This document shows positions 53,201-63,392 of a stretch of 64,000 nucleotides of DNA, one piece after another. Position numbers and translations under genes: made by a program. Origin of the DNA: Bursaphelenchus xylophilus (Eukaryota; Nematoda; Chromadorea; Rhabditida; Aphelenchoididae); the NCBI GenBank assembly GCA_904066235.2, contig CAJFCV020000003.1, positions 10,106,001-10,170,000 of the forward strand, read 5' to 3'. The notes beneath the pieces are model-generated. The model searched no databases. It saw only the letters and a program-made list of their open reading frames with translations, and was not told where the DNA came from. Each line of letters begins with the position of its first letter. Within the stretch, counting starts at the first letter, position 1.

Positions 53201-54591
53201 TCACTTTATTGCTCTTGAAAAAGCGATCAAATTTTGGTTGTAGTCAAGAAACGCGCAGTTCCTCATTAAAACAACTCTGCCAACCACCCATTCTACTCCA
53301 TCCGGGTTTGGATCCAATGCAGCGGCCTGAAGCACCAGTGATTTTCGGGAAGGAAAATGCAACTCAGGAAGCACAACAGAGGCAAGGTCGGAGTACAAAG
53401 TGAGGTCTTCGTTGAGTTTGAAGAAGAACTCGAATGTATTGTTCAGATGCGCCGGGTTGATTTTATAGAAATTTGGTCGGATGACATATTTTTTGTATTC
53501 TGGGGAAATGATTCCAGTTTCTAGAAACGAGTGTAGCAGGTGCCGAGGCATCCGGGTCATGCTGTCGCTTTCCAGAATAATTCGAAAATCGTGCTCTTCT
53601 GTCTTGTGGTTCAGAAACGCTGCCTGTTTCGCGTCAAACATCCATTGAAGCTCACCCACGACGTTGACGGTTCGCCTATCTCTGCTGCAGTATCTTTCGT
53701 TGTACTCTCCAAGTATGTAATACAGACTAAAACTGCCACGGTAGGCGATGGTGACGATGGCGTTATCGATGAATCCGCGCCGCTGGAGAATATGAACGAT
53801 GCCGTTGGCCTTTGACTGTCTTCCCAGCCCAATAAGCGCCCTAAAAACGATAATTATACAGAGTAGGTAGCCTAAATTTGCGCCAAGTTTCATCAAAACC
53901 TGAACTTCGCATTTGGAATGCGTCCCCTGTTTCACAAAGTAAGCTAAAGTGTACTTACTCCCCTCCTTGTGCGTTAAACCCCTTCTTTACGACCCGAAGC
54001 GCAATCGGTACCGTACCGACCCTTATTATCTTGCGTATGTCATTAACCCAAAACACGTCTTCAGCCCAAACCCCAGCTGCACTGTCGGTTCGGTAGTATT
54101 GGCCCGTAATCCGAAACTCGGTCGAATTGTGTTGGTAAGGCCGTTCGATGATGTCAGAGCAGAACTTAATTCGTTGTTCTTCGCTCGTGCAACATATCGG
54201 ATTGCAGTAAATGCGGCAAAACTCGGCTGGAAAAAAACATTATCGATAAGTGAAGCTCTTACCTTGATTACAATATTTCGGACAGACTCCATACGTATTG
54301 TTGCAATCGGCATCTGGCAACATAATGTCGGCAGAAGTCAGGGTGATCTGCGACAGAACCCACATGCAGTCAGAGCCGAAGTATTGCACCGCTGGAAAAG
54401 CAGCATCGTAAATTTGCGGATTAGTCATGGTCGATTTATTTTGATAAAAATATGCATGTAAAAGGCTCAGCAAATTTGAATGTCTTACACGTCTGCACCA
54501 CTCCGCCGTCCAGTGCATAGAATTGTATCACCGCTGAAGCTGATGCTTGAAAAAGCAGAGGAAGTGTTGAGCAAAGGAGAAGCCAGTGCAT
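53201..54591 (-). CDS. secreted pepsin-like pseudoprotease, copy A
   Basis: Exons 54489-54591, 54263-54391, 53959-54226 and 53201-53840 (intron phases 1, 1, 2) give 379 aa. Residues 1-20 are a signal peptide; there is no room for the usual propeptide. The layout follows the pepsin fold: an N-lobe strand where D-T-G should stand reads T51-L-T ([17 protein letters not shown]), then a Cys-rich segment ([20 protein letters not shown]). A flap-like [21 protein letters not shown] at the interlobe region and [13 protein letters not shown] in place of the second DTG (Glu257) follow. The end [20 protein letters not shown] resembles the pepsin end (ILGD.F.R.Y..VFD..N). With neither catalytic Asp, protease activity is unlikely. 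The family call is by pattern, not by search. Confidence 0.75.
53877..53933. mobile_element. half copy of the AAGTACCCCAAGTGCGACGC MITE in copy A intron 3
   Basis: GCCAAGTTTCATCAAAACCT followed by TTCGCATTTGGAATGCGTCC and CCTGTTTCA matches the right end of the element at 36115-36570 with mismatches. Only one end is present. Confidence 0.5.
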
Positions 54592-54631
54592 TAAGTCTTG
54601 AACAAACTTAGCAGCCTGTGGCTGATTTAAA

Positions 54632-54669
54632 GAAATAGATATGAAGGACAACAACAATACATATAATCC
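54632..54669 (-). promoter_or_regulatory. promoter block of copy A
   Basis: On the minus strand it reads GGATTATATGTATTG..TGTCCTTCATATCTATTTC, about 40-80 bases upstream of the ATG. The same block occurs before copies B, C and D, so it is probably the core promoter (TATA-like GGATTATA and a start-site-like TATTTC). Confidence 0.6.
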
Positions 54670-55210
54670 GTGCTCATAAGCTTCTTTGTTGTAGCTTCAA
54701 GGCAAATCAGAGGAATGATATAAGTACTTAACTTGCTACAGTACTCCCATTAAAGTCCTGTAGATTAAATACTGTAAGGAGTGTACACTCATCGTTAGGA
54801 CTTCTTACCGAATCACCTTGATTAACCACTGCGCCCTTGTACGTATGCACATACAACATGCCGCAACCTTTTTTTTATATCTGCCAGTCCAAAACACAGG
54901 ACTGTAGCGATATAATTTCCTATTCCTTTATGTTTGTGAACGGTATTTTGAAACGAATTTATCTTGTATTAAGCAAGCGAAAAAATAAAGAACAATGGTA
55001 TTAAAAAGGGATCTTTTTGTAATCCTCTCATTCGTCGTATAATAGTGGTGTTTTGCAGCCGCATAATACTGATAAGACATTCTTAATGTAAAAGCAGCGA
55101 TTAGTGTTAACAAAAGATGGCGCGTTTAACATAGACTGCCGCATTTCTTGTGTATACCACCTGCAATTTTCAAGTAATCTACACATTGTTTTATTTGTAC
55201 GGGTACTTCG
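54670..55210. other. spacer between copy A and the palindromic element
   Basis: No gene. It lacks any trace of the missing copy B C-terminal sequence. Confidence 0.5.
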
Positions 55211-56820
55211 TTAAAGTGCGAGGTTCCGTAAGCCAGCGCCCAAATAAAGATTGTTCCCGCTGCGGGACCCAACACGGCAGGTCTCTCTTGCCAGAAAATA
55301 AAAAAATTGTTTTTTTGTTGTACAAAATGGATCAAACAGTGTGAAGATGGATGGAGATCAGTGAAAAAGGTATGTTTTATTGTGTTTTCGGATTTAGAGC
55401 AGCTCGGCAAAAAATTTTACGAAAGCTGGTCCAAGATTTTTTGTGTGTTGAGCGACGCAATTTTTTACATAAGGAAGCATAAAAATGGGTGTAGCTTCCA
55501 AAAGAACCGTCCAGGAGAGGTGGTGATTGAGTTTTGGTCAAGTTAGGGTCAAAACCTTCACCAGACTACCTAGTGTAATATATTTTTTTTTTAGGAATTC
55601 GAATCCAGATGAAGCCAGACGGCTAAACTTCGCCACGAAGACTCGCTGAAGCCAGAAGGAGACACAAAACTGGTCAAAGTCAACGCTGGTTTAGCGTTTT
55701 TCTAAGCTGATGTCGCATCGAAAAGGTGAGTTTTACTGGTTTTCACGTTTTAGGTCAAGAAATGTTTGCTGCTTGAGCAAGGCAATCTGTCCCAATGACG
55801 CTATCTGGGATGCGGTTGCTCCATCTTGCGCCACACCAGATCCAATATATCCAGTGTAATATAATGTTTCCAGGAATTCCGGCCCACTTGTCCCCCATGC
55901 CCATGAGCCTGATCAAGAGAGAGAGTTCAGTAGCAGATTCTAACGGATTCAACAATAGATCGGTGGTGTTATGTTTATTATGAATGTGAAAATACTTATT
56001 ACTATGTTTTTTATAATAAAATTGTCCTTCTTTCCTCACTGTTTGATCTGCAAAACCTTCTTTATCGTCCAAAAAAAGTTTCATGTGTTTGGCATAGTCG
56101 GAGCTTCAGGTCGGGGAGTTGTCAGCTGAAAAAAATTATATTACACTTGACATATTGGGTGTGGATCATGGACTTATGCCTAGCGTGGCGCAAAATCGAG
56201 CAACCGCGTTCCAGATAGCATCATTGGGAAGCTAGACAGATTGGCTTGCTCAATCAGCAAAGATTTCTTGATCTAAAACGTGAAAACCAAGTAAAACTCA
56301 CCTTTTCGATGCGACATCAGCTTAGAAAAACGCTAAACCAGCATTGACTTTGACCAGTTTTGTGTCTCCTTCTGGCTTCAGCGAGTCTTCGTGGCGAAGT
56401 TTAGCCGTCTGGCTTCATCTGGATTCGAATTCCTAGAAAAAAATATATTACACTAGGTAGTCTGGTGAAGGTTTTGACCCTAACTTGACCAAAACTCAAT
56501 CACCACCTCTCCTGGACGGTTGTTTTGGAAGCTACACCCATTTTTATGCTTCCTTATGTAAAAAATTGCGTAAAATCGCTCAACACACAAAAAATCTTGG
56601 ACCAGCTTTCGTAAAATTTTTTGCCGAGCTGCTCTAAATCAGAAAACACGATAAAACATACCTTTTTCACTGATCTCCATCCATCTTCACACTGTTTGAT
56701 CCATTTTGTACAACAAAAAAACAATTTTTTTATTTTCTGGCAAGAGAGACCTGCCGTGTTGGGTCCCGCAGCGGGAACAATCTTTATTTGGGCGCTGGCT
56801 TACGGAACCTCGCACTTTAA
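55211..56820. mobile_element. 1.6-kb palindromic (foldback) element bounded by TTAA
   Basis: The outer sequences TTAAAGTGCGAGGTTCCGTA and its exact inverse stand at 55211 and 56820. The arms (about 55211-55858 and 56142-56820) are long inverted copies with small differences; the centre is about 280 bp. TTAA at both edges is the target of piggyBac-like elements, but TTAA is itself a palindrome, so this is suggestive only. No transposase is seen. The element fills the A-B gap: without it the spacer would be about 660 bp, like the other spacers. An assembly artefact (inverted chimera) must be considered. Confidence 0.7.
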
Positions 56821-56865
56821 GCACGGGTAAAAAAGCAACCTTACAAAGGAAGTGTTTCAAGGAAC

Positions 56866-58438
56866 TCAGATTATAAAATTTATTTTACATATCACTATTC
56901 TATGCTTCGGGTTGATTGTAAAGAAATTTGGGTCGTTAATACGTTCTTTATAAACAGGGACGATTATTCCTGACTCCAAAAAGGAATGTAGAATCCGTCG
57001 AGGCATCATGGTGATACTGTCGGTTTCCAATAGAATTCGAAAATCGTGCTTTGCTGTTTTGTGGTTCAAAAACGCGGCCTGTTTTGCATCGAACATCCAG
57101 TGAAGATCGCCTACAACGTTGACAGTTTGTCTGTCTTTTTCGCAGTATCTCTCATTGTACTCTCCCATGAAGTAATCTCGATCGTAGTATCCATGGGAAG
57201 CGATGGTGACAATCGCATCATCAATGTACCCGCGTCGATGGAGAACATGGACAATGCCGTGGGTCTTTGACTGTCTGCCGAGGCCAAAGACCGAACTAAA
57301 AAATAATCGGTCAATTTAGACTTGGCTCTCGAGTCGGGTTCCGCCAACGTTTTCAGTCGAGCCGGCTCGGCAAAACTGTAATTCTGAGTCTCAAAGCGAA
57401 AAGTTGTGTTGCAAAAAAAAAATAATTAAAACGCAAAGCCAAGAATCGATTGAGAGAGAGGATTTTTCGCAGAAGATGAAGAGTTCAAACTTACTCGGAG
57501 CTCCGTGCAGAAAAGGCTTTTTGTACCACCTGAAGCGCAATCGGTACCGTACCGACACTTATTATCCCACGCGTGCTGTCAAGCCAAAGTTCGTCCTCAG
57601 CCCAAATCCCAGCTCCAGCCTCCGTTCTAAAGTGCCGGCCAGTTACCCGGAACTTTGTAGAGTTGTGCTGGTAGGCCCCATTCGCGGCAGTAGAGCAGAG
57701 TTTGATCCGTTGCTCTTCACTTGTGCAGCATATTGGATTACAATAAATGCGACAAAACTCTGCTTGAAAGTGAAGCCCTTATCAAGTTTTAATAGGCGGG
57801 CGAAAAAGGCTTTAAGATGTTTGCGCATCGTGCGGTGTCGCGATGTCAAAGGTTTCAAGACTTTTTGGCCGACCTCGTACGGATAGAATGTAACCTTGAC
57901 CGAATCACGTGGCAAAAAAATGCGTCTAGGTGAATTCTGGGACGCGAGTAACCAGAGTTCCCGGCATTATTTAAATCAGAAAAGGCTTCCTAAAGAAACT
58001 CACATCCGCTTTATTGTTTGAACTCATTCTAGATGCATTCTTTGCCACACGTTCGAAACTGCAGCGTCAAAGAGAAAGAATGACAGCAGCACATACCTTG
58101 ATTACAAAACTTCTGACAGACTCCGTACGTGTTGTTGCAATCAGCATCTTGCAACAAAAATTCTGCAGAATTTAGTCTGATCTCAAACAATACCCACTCG
58201 CGGCCAGTTCCGACCCTTCCCAAAACTGAAAAGTCAATTGCGTTTATTTCCTAAATAAACGCAATTTTTAAGAGAGCTATTATATTTTAAATATTAATAT
58301 GGGTAAAACGAAAGCTGTATAAGCCTTCAATATCCTACCGGTCTGCTTTGTTCCTTTGTCAAGTGAGTGTAGTATTATCGCGGAAGTGGATCTTTGGAAA
58401 AGCAAAGAAAACAGCAAACAAGAAAGAGGCGACAGCAT
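56866..58438 (-). pseudogene. pepsin-like pseudoprotease, copy B, C-terminally truncated
   Basis: Exons 58339-58438, 58097-58225, 57495-57762 and 56866-57295 keep the array's intron phases and an open frame, 308 aa. Signal peptide MLSPLSCLLFSLLFQ, then [15 protein letters not shown] (Arg-Leu-Asn in place of the first DTG), the Cys-rich segment, [22 protein letters not shown], and [12 protein letters not shown] (Glu in place of the second Asp). Similarity to the other copies stops at FFTINPKH (about 56903). Ten unrelated residues and a stop follow, so about 100 C-terminal residues, including the last strand of the fold, are gone. The break lies 80 bp from the palindromic element. Probably a non-functional copy, though it could still make a shortened protein. 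Confidence 0.7.
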
Positions 58439-58474
58439 TAAAGTTGACTTGACTTGGAGACTTTTGTCTTTTAA

Positions 58475-58510
58475 GGAAATAAGTCTTAAGGAGCAGCAGT
58501 AATATAATCC
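58475..58510 (-). promoter_or_regulatory. promoter block of copy B
   Basis: On the minus strand GGATTATATTACTGCTGCTC then CTTAAGACTTATTTCC, about 40-75 bases before the copy B ATG. It is still well conserved despite the truncated coding region. Confidence 0.6.
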
Positions 58511-58828
58511 TCAGATATGGTTTTTTGGTGTAGCATTATCGTAGCTGGCAAGGCATAAAATGCATTGAATTCTCTACATGCACTCCTACCTAGGAGTTTA
58601 TAGAGAGTGAGTAAAGTGATAGATACAAAACCTCTTCTACCCAAATGCTTGGATTGGAAAACGCTCTTAAAATATAAGAAGTTTTTTCTTTATACGTATA
58701 ATAAATCTAGAAGATATGGAAGATACAGTAAAAATAGTGATCTAAATTCACAAAGGACATATTTTTTAATTGAGATATCTGCGTTTTTCAACGTCTGTGT
58801 CGCACAAACTGCTTTAATAAGTGTTCCA

Positions 58829-60651
58829 TCACCCATGCATCTCATAAGGCGGAGGAATCACCGGTGAAAAAGCGATCGTGTTTTGGTTGTAGTCAAGGAA
58901 GGCACAGTACTTCATTAAAACAACTCTGCCAACAACCCATTCCACTCTGTCCGGGTTCGGATCCAATGCAGCGGCGTTGATAACAACTGTATCTGTTTCA
59001 GGAAAATACCACTTTTTAACATCGATGGATTTTAAATCGGAGTATAAAGTAAGATCCTTGTTGAGTTTGAAAAAGAATTCGAATGTGTCATTCAGATGCT
59101 TCGGGTTGATTGTATAGTAATTCTGGTGGGCATCACCTTCGCTTTTTTGATAATCCGGGGTGATTATTCCTGTTTCTTGAAGCAAACGTAGAATCTCTCG
59201 AGGCATCATTGTGATACTGTCGGTTTCCAGTAGAATTCGAAAATTGTGCTCTGCTGTTTTGTGGTTCAAAAACGCGGCCTGTTTTGCATCGAACATCCAG
59301 TGAAGATCGCCTACAACGCTGACCGTACGTCTGTCTTTTTCGCAGTATCTCTCGTTAAACTCTCCTAGGAGGTAATATTGATTGTGGAGGCCACGGTAAG
59401 CGATTGTGACAATAGCGTTATCGATGTAGCCGCGTCGATGGAGAACATGGACAATGCTGTTGGTTCTTGACCGTCTTCCCAGTCCAATGTAATGGCTAAA
59501 AAATGTCGGGTTATATTAGACATTACTAAGGTAACTCCAGGAACTGAGTGGCGGGTTGGTGGGCAACACCCGGTAACCTGACAACTGGGGCGGCCAGTCA
59601 AATGTGGAGATTGAAAAGCGCAATAAAGAGGAACGGTCAGTCAGAGTTTAATCGCATTGCCGTTATCTCACAAAATATTGGGATCAATAAAAACACTTGC
59701 AAATTCTTATCCTTAATTTCTCAATTATTTTGAAAAATATTTATTTTTGTTGGCTCAACCCGTACTTACACGCCGCCCCGTCCAAAAAACGCTTTCCGCA
59801 CGACCTGCAGCGCAATCGCTACCGAACCGACATTTGTTGTGCCACGTGTGCTATGGAGCCAAAGTTCGTCCTCAGCCCAAATCCCAGCTCCGGTGTCGGT
59901 TTGGAAGTATGGGCCAGTTACACGGAACTTTGTCGAATTGTGTGGGTAGGCCCACTCAGCGACGGTAGAGCAAAGTTTGGTCCGTTGCTCTTCGCTTGTG
60001 CAACATATCGGATTACAGTAAAGCCGACAAAACTCTGCTGAAAAATAAAGCCTGCGTCAACCTTAAAGAGGCACTGTACAATCCTAGACCACATCACATT
60101 GCTAAAAATTGATTCGTGGATGTTCTAGGGTGCGTAAGAGATGTAGTACGTCCTTCTCTTTTGAAGTCGGAAAATCGAGGTATATATTTTTTGCCACGCG
60201 ACACGGTACGGGACTATAGCGTCGGCGCACGTCAAACTGAGGAGTCCGGTGACCGGAATTATACTCCTCGCTAAAAAAGGAATGGAAGAAGCCCGTACCT
60301 TGATTACAAAACTTCTGACAGACTCCGTACGTGTTGTTGCAGTCAGCATCTTGCAGAACAATATCCCCAGAATTTAGTGTTATCACAAACGCTTGGAAAC
60401 CGTTGAATGCGCCGACCCGTTGCAGCGCTGGAAATATGTGTGCAGAAATAATATATGGATAAAATAAAGGACGTATGAGCCTTTAAAATCTTACTGATCT
60501 GCGACAGTCCGGTAGTAACTGCGTATAGTTGTACTACCGTTGGCTTACTGCTCTGCACCATTCCTTCGTCGAAAACAGCCGGAAGAATTCGTGATGAAGT
60601 GGATGCATGAAAGAGCAAAGGGAATACAAGAAACGGAAATAAACGGTGCAT
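58829..60651 (-). CDS. secreted pepsin-like pseudoprotease, copy C
   Basis: Exons 60495-60651, 60299-60427, 59770-60037 and 58829-59495 give 406 aa with the array's phases 1, 1, 2. Signal peptide [20 protein letters not shown]; the first exon is 54 bases longer than in copies A and D, adding 18 residues after it. N-lobe site: [17 protein letters not shown] (Thr-Leu-Asn for Asp-Thr-Gly). Then [30 protein letters not shown], flap-like [14 protein letters not shown] (this DTG is at the flap, not at a catalytic position), and YIGLGRRS. The second site reads [12 protein letters not shown] and the end is [21 protein letters not shown]-glycosylation sites NNT, NST and NDT fit a secreted protein. This is the most complete copy and a good reference for the family. 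Confidence 0.77.
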
Positions 60652-60682
60652 TTTGCGTTTTGTGCAAACTTGTCTGTTTTTC

Positions 60683-60722
60683 GGAAATAGTTTTCAAGGT
60701 GCAGCAATCTGCGGTATAATCC
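60683..60722 (-). promoter_or_regulatory. promoter block of copy C
   Basis: On the minus strand GGATTATACCGCAGATTGCT then GCACCTTGAAAACTATTTCC, about 35-70 bases before the ATG. TATATAAG also lies just upstream (about 60729). Confidence 0.6.
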
Positions 60723-61183
60723 AAGCTTATATAGGGTTGTCGTTCTTATGTAAGAAATAGGACGTGCATTTTCCCTGTTTCTGTGCTTTGATATTGGAAT
60801 GGGTAAGCTGATCGATCTTCCCCTGCCTTCTTATTAGAATTATAAGGACAATCTGTTGACATGGGGCGTTCCGATTCGAAAACAGTACTCCAATAGATAA
60901 AGTTCCCAGCCCGTTTCCAATAACCTATCCTTTATATTATATTTATTCATAACAATGGGAGAAAGACTGTCAGGCTTCTTATGAAGAAACAACTAAGATA
61001 ACAGAACATGGGCTTTTTAATAAAAACAGTGTGTAACTCGTGAATAGCTAACTGTGTACTACCCGCCATTCAATGAGAAATCACCTTGGAAAACGAAATT
61101 TTTTTGAGATTGTAAAATCAAGAAAAGCATTTATTTAAACAGCATTAATATTATAAGTGTAATACATTCATCACCATTTTATT

Positions 61184-62793
61184 TCATAGAGTTGGAGGTA
61201 TCACCGAAGAAAAAGCAATTGTATTTTGGTTGTAGTCCAGAAAGGCGCAGTATTTCAATAAAACAAATCTGCCAATAACCCATTCCACTCTGTCCGGGTT
61301 TGGGTCGAGAGCAGAGGCTTCAAATAGTACTGTATCAACGTCCGGATAATAGTACCTGGAGATATCGATAGATGCTAAATCGGAGAATAAAGTCAGATCC
61401 TTGTTGAGCTTGAAAAAGAATTCAAATGTGTCATTCAGATGCTCTGGGTTGATTATGAAGTAATTCGAAAGGACACTGTCTTTTGGATAATCTGGGGTGA
61501 TTATTCCTGTTTCTTGAAGCAAACGTAGAATCTCTCGAGGCATCTGGATCATTCTGTCGCTTTCCAGAAGAATTTTAAAATTGTGTTCTTCTGACTTGTA
61601 GTTCAGAAACGCTGCTTGCCTTGCATCAAACATCCAAAGACGATCTCCAACAACGTTGACCGTTTGTCTGTCCCTGCTGCAGTATCTCTCACTGAACTCT
61701 CCTAGGATATATAAATTGTAGCCGCGACGGTAAGCAACTGTGACAATCGCATTATCAATGTAGTTGCGTCGCTGGAGAAGATGGACAATGCCGTTCTTTT
61801 GTGGCTCTCTTCCCAGTCCAAACAGCGCACTAAAAATGATCGGTCAGAGTAGAATTTTTGCGGATAGCCCATCTCTAATGTATTTTTTGTTGACTCAGCA
61901 AATACTTACTTGATGGTCCGTCTAGAAAATTCCTTTGGTACGACATGAAGGGCAATCGGTACCCTACCGACATTCATTGTGCCTTGCGTGCTGTGAAGCC
62001 AAAGTATATCCTCAGCCCAAACCCCAGCTCCAGCCTCGGTTCTGAAGTATTGGCCAGTTACCCGGAACTCGGTCGAGTTGTGTTTGTAGGACTCATTAAA
62101 TTGGTTGACGTTTAGGCAGAATTTCGTTCGTTGCTCTTCGCTTATGCAGCATATCGGATTGCAATAGATATTACAAAACTCTGCTGGAAAATGGAGTTTA
62201 TGTCAACTTTATAGCGGCAGTATACACGGTGTTTCAAGATATACCCCACCAAGTACATTTTTGCGAGTATAAATATTTACATAGAAAATAAAAAAGGGAA
62301 GAAGCCATACGTTGATTACAAAAATTTTGACAGACTCCATACGTATTGTTGCAATCAACGTCTTGCAAGAAAATATTTGCGGAATTTAGTGTGATATCGA
62401 ATACTACGACTTCCTTATTCGTTCCGAGGTTTAGTAGAGCTGAAAAAATTAAATTTTCGCAAATTAAAGCTTACAGGGGAAGTACCCCAAGTGCGACGCA
62501 TAGATTTTGACGAAACTGGCATAAATTTAGAATACTTTTTAAAGAAAAAACAATTTTTTAAAGAAAGTCTGAGCGTCGCCCTTGGGGTACTTCCCTTGTT
62601 TGCAGAATGAAGTGAAATGCACGATATTGCTTGCCCAAAACGAACAAAATCGTGACAAGCTTTGAGGTAGATAAACCTTCAATATCTTACCATACTGCCC
62701 CGTTCCAATGTCATTCGCATCAACCTGTATCACCGCAGGAGTAGATGTTTGGAAAAGCAAAGGCAATGCTAAACAGGGAAGAAACATATGCAT
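61184..62793 (-). CDS. secreted pepsin-like pseudoprotease, copy D
   Basis: Exons 62691-62793, 62311-62439, 61910-62183 and 61184-61829 give 383 aa with phases 1, 1, 2. Signal peptide [16 protein letters not shown]-lobe site: [17 protein letters not shown]; here an Asp precedes the site but TLN still replaces DTG. Cys-rich segment [30 protein letters not shown] with two extra residues in exon 3; flap [21 protein letters not shown]; second site [12 protein letters not shown]; end [20 protein letters not shown]. The second intron uses an acceptor that gives Pro instead of Ala at the exon junction. A complete palindromic MITE (62473-62599) lies in intron 1. Confidence 0.76.
62473..62599. mobile_element. 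AAGTACCCCAAGTGCGACGC MITE, best copy, in copy D intron 1
   Basis: A 127-bp palindrome: ACAGGGGAAGTACCCCAAGT at one end and CTTGGGGTACTTCCCTTGT at the other, with GCGACGC..GCGTCGC inside. It is the clean reference for the diverged copies at 34441, 36115 and 53877. Confidence 0.85.
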
Positions 62794-62832
62794 CGATTCT
62801 TGAATAAGCGGAGAAACTGGTGATGGCTTTGA

Positions 62833-62868
62833 AGAAATAAGTATCAAGGTGCAGCAGTAACATAATCC
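62833..62868 (-). promoter_or_regulatory. promoter block of copy D
   Basis: On the minus strand GGATTATGTTACTGCTGCAC then CTTGATACTTATTTCTTC, about 40-75 bases before the ATG; same block as in A, B and C. Confidence 0.62.
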
Positions 62869-63392
62869 CTATCTCTAAGCTTTGTTTGCGTCGTGTCAAC
62901 GCTGTTATGAACATTTGAAATCCGCTTATCTTTCAGATTTTTGCTATTTTCAAGTTTAGAATGAATAAGTAAAGTCGCGTTCTATATTCTGCAATTCAGA
63001 TGTCTTGGATTGACGAAGACTCTGAAATAACAAGGCTTAAAGGACCAAAACAACTACATTTGAACGCGGATTTTTACGGCTTGGAGGTGCGCCTCGCCAA
63101 AAGTTGCGAAAATCCCGCGAAAAAAATAAATACAAAAAATAATTGAGAATTTCTCTCGAACATGTTGTTGACAAGAAGAATTGAGGTTTGTTCATGTTCA
63201 AAAGCTGGGAACAAGCTTGTTTGGTCGTGTGGATCGTGACAATACCCCTTCAGACGCTTTTGGGTAACACTGATGTAAGTTTTTTTTGATTTCGACGGTT
63301 TTTTTCGCATTTAGGTAGATGTGAAGTAAAATGTGCAATGTTTTTGATGTTCCTTTGAAAAACGGCATGCGCGTAATGTTGAGGAGCAGGTT
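62869..63392. other. upstream flank of the array, no gene seen
   Basis: No fifth copy and no other recognisable protein. Short open frames only. Confidence 0.45.

Noticed and set aside
55126..55410. 94-residue minus frame repeated at 56621-56830
   Set aside because: The repetition on opposite strands comes from the arms of the palindromic element; it is not a gene family.
59880..59930. DTG in copy C (YFQTDTGAG) as an active site
   Set aside because: By position it is in the flap segment; copies A, B and D have TDS, TEA and TEA there, so it is not the conserved catalytic triad.
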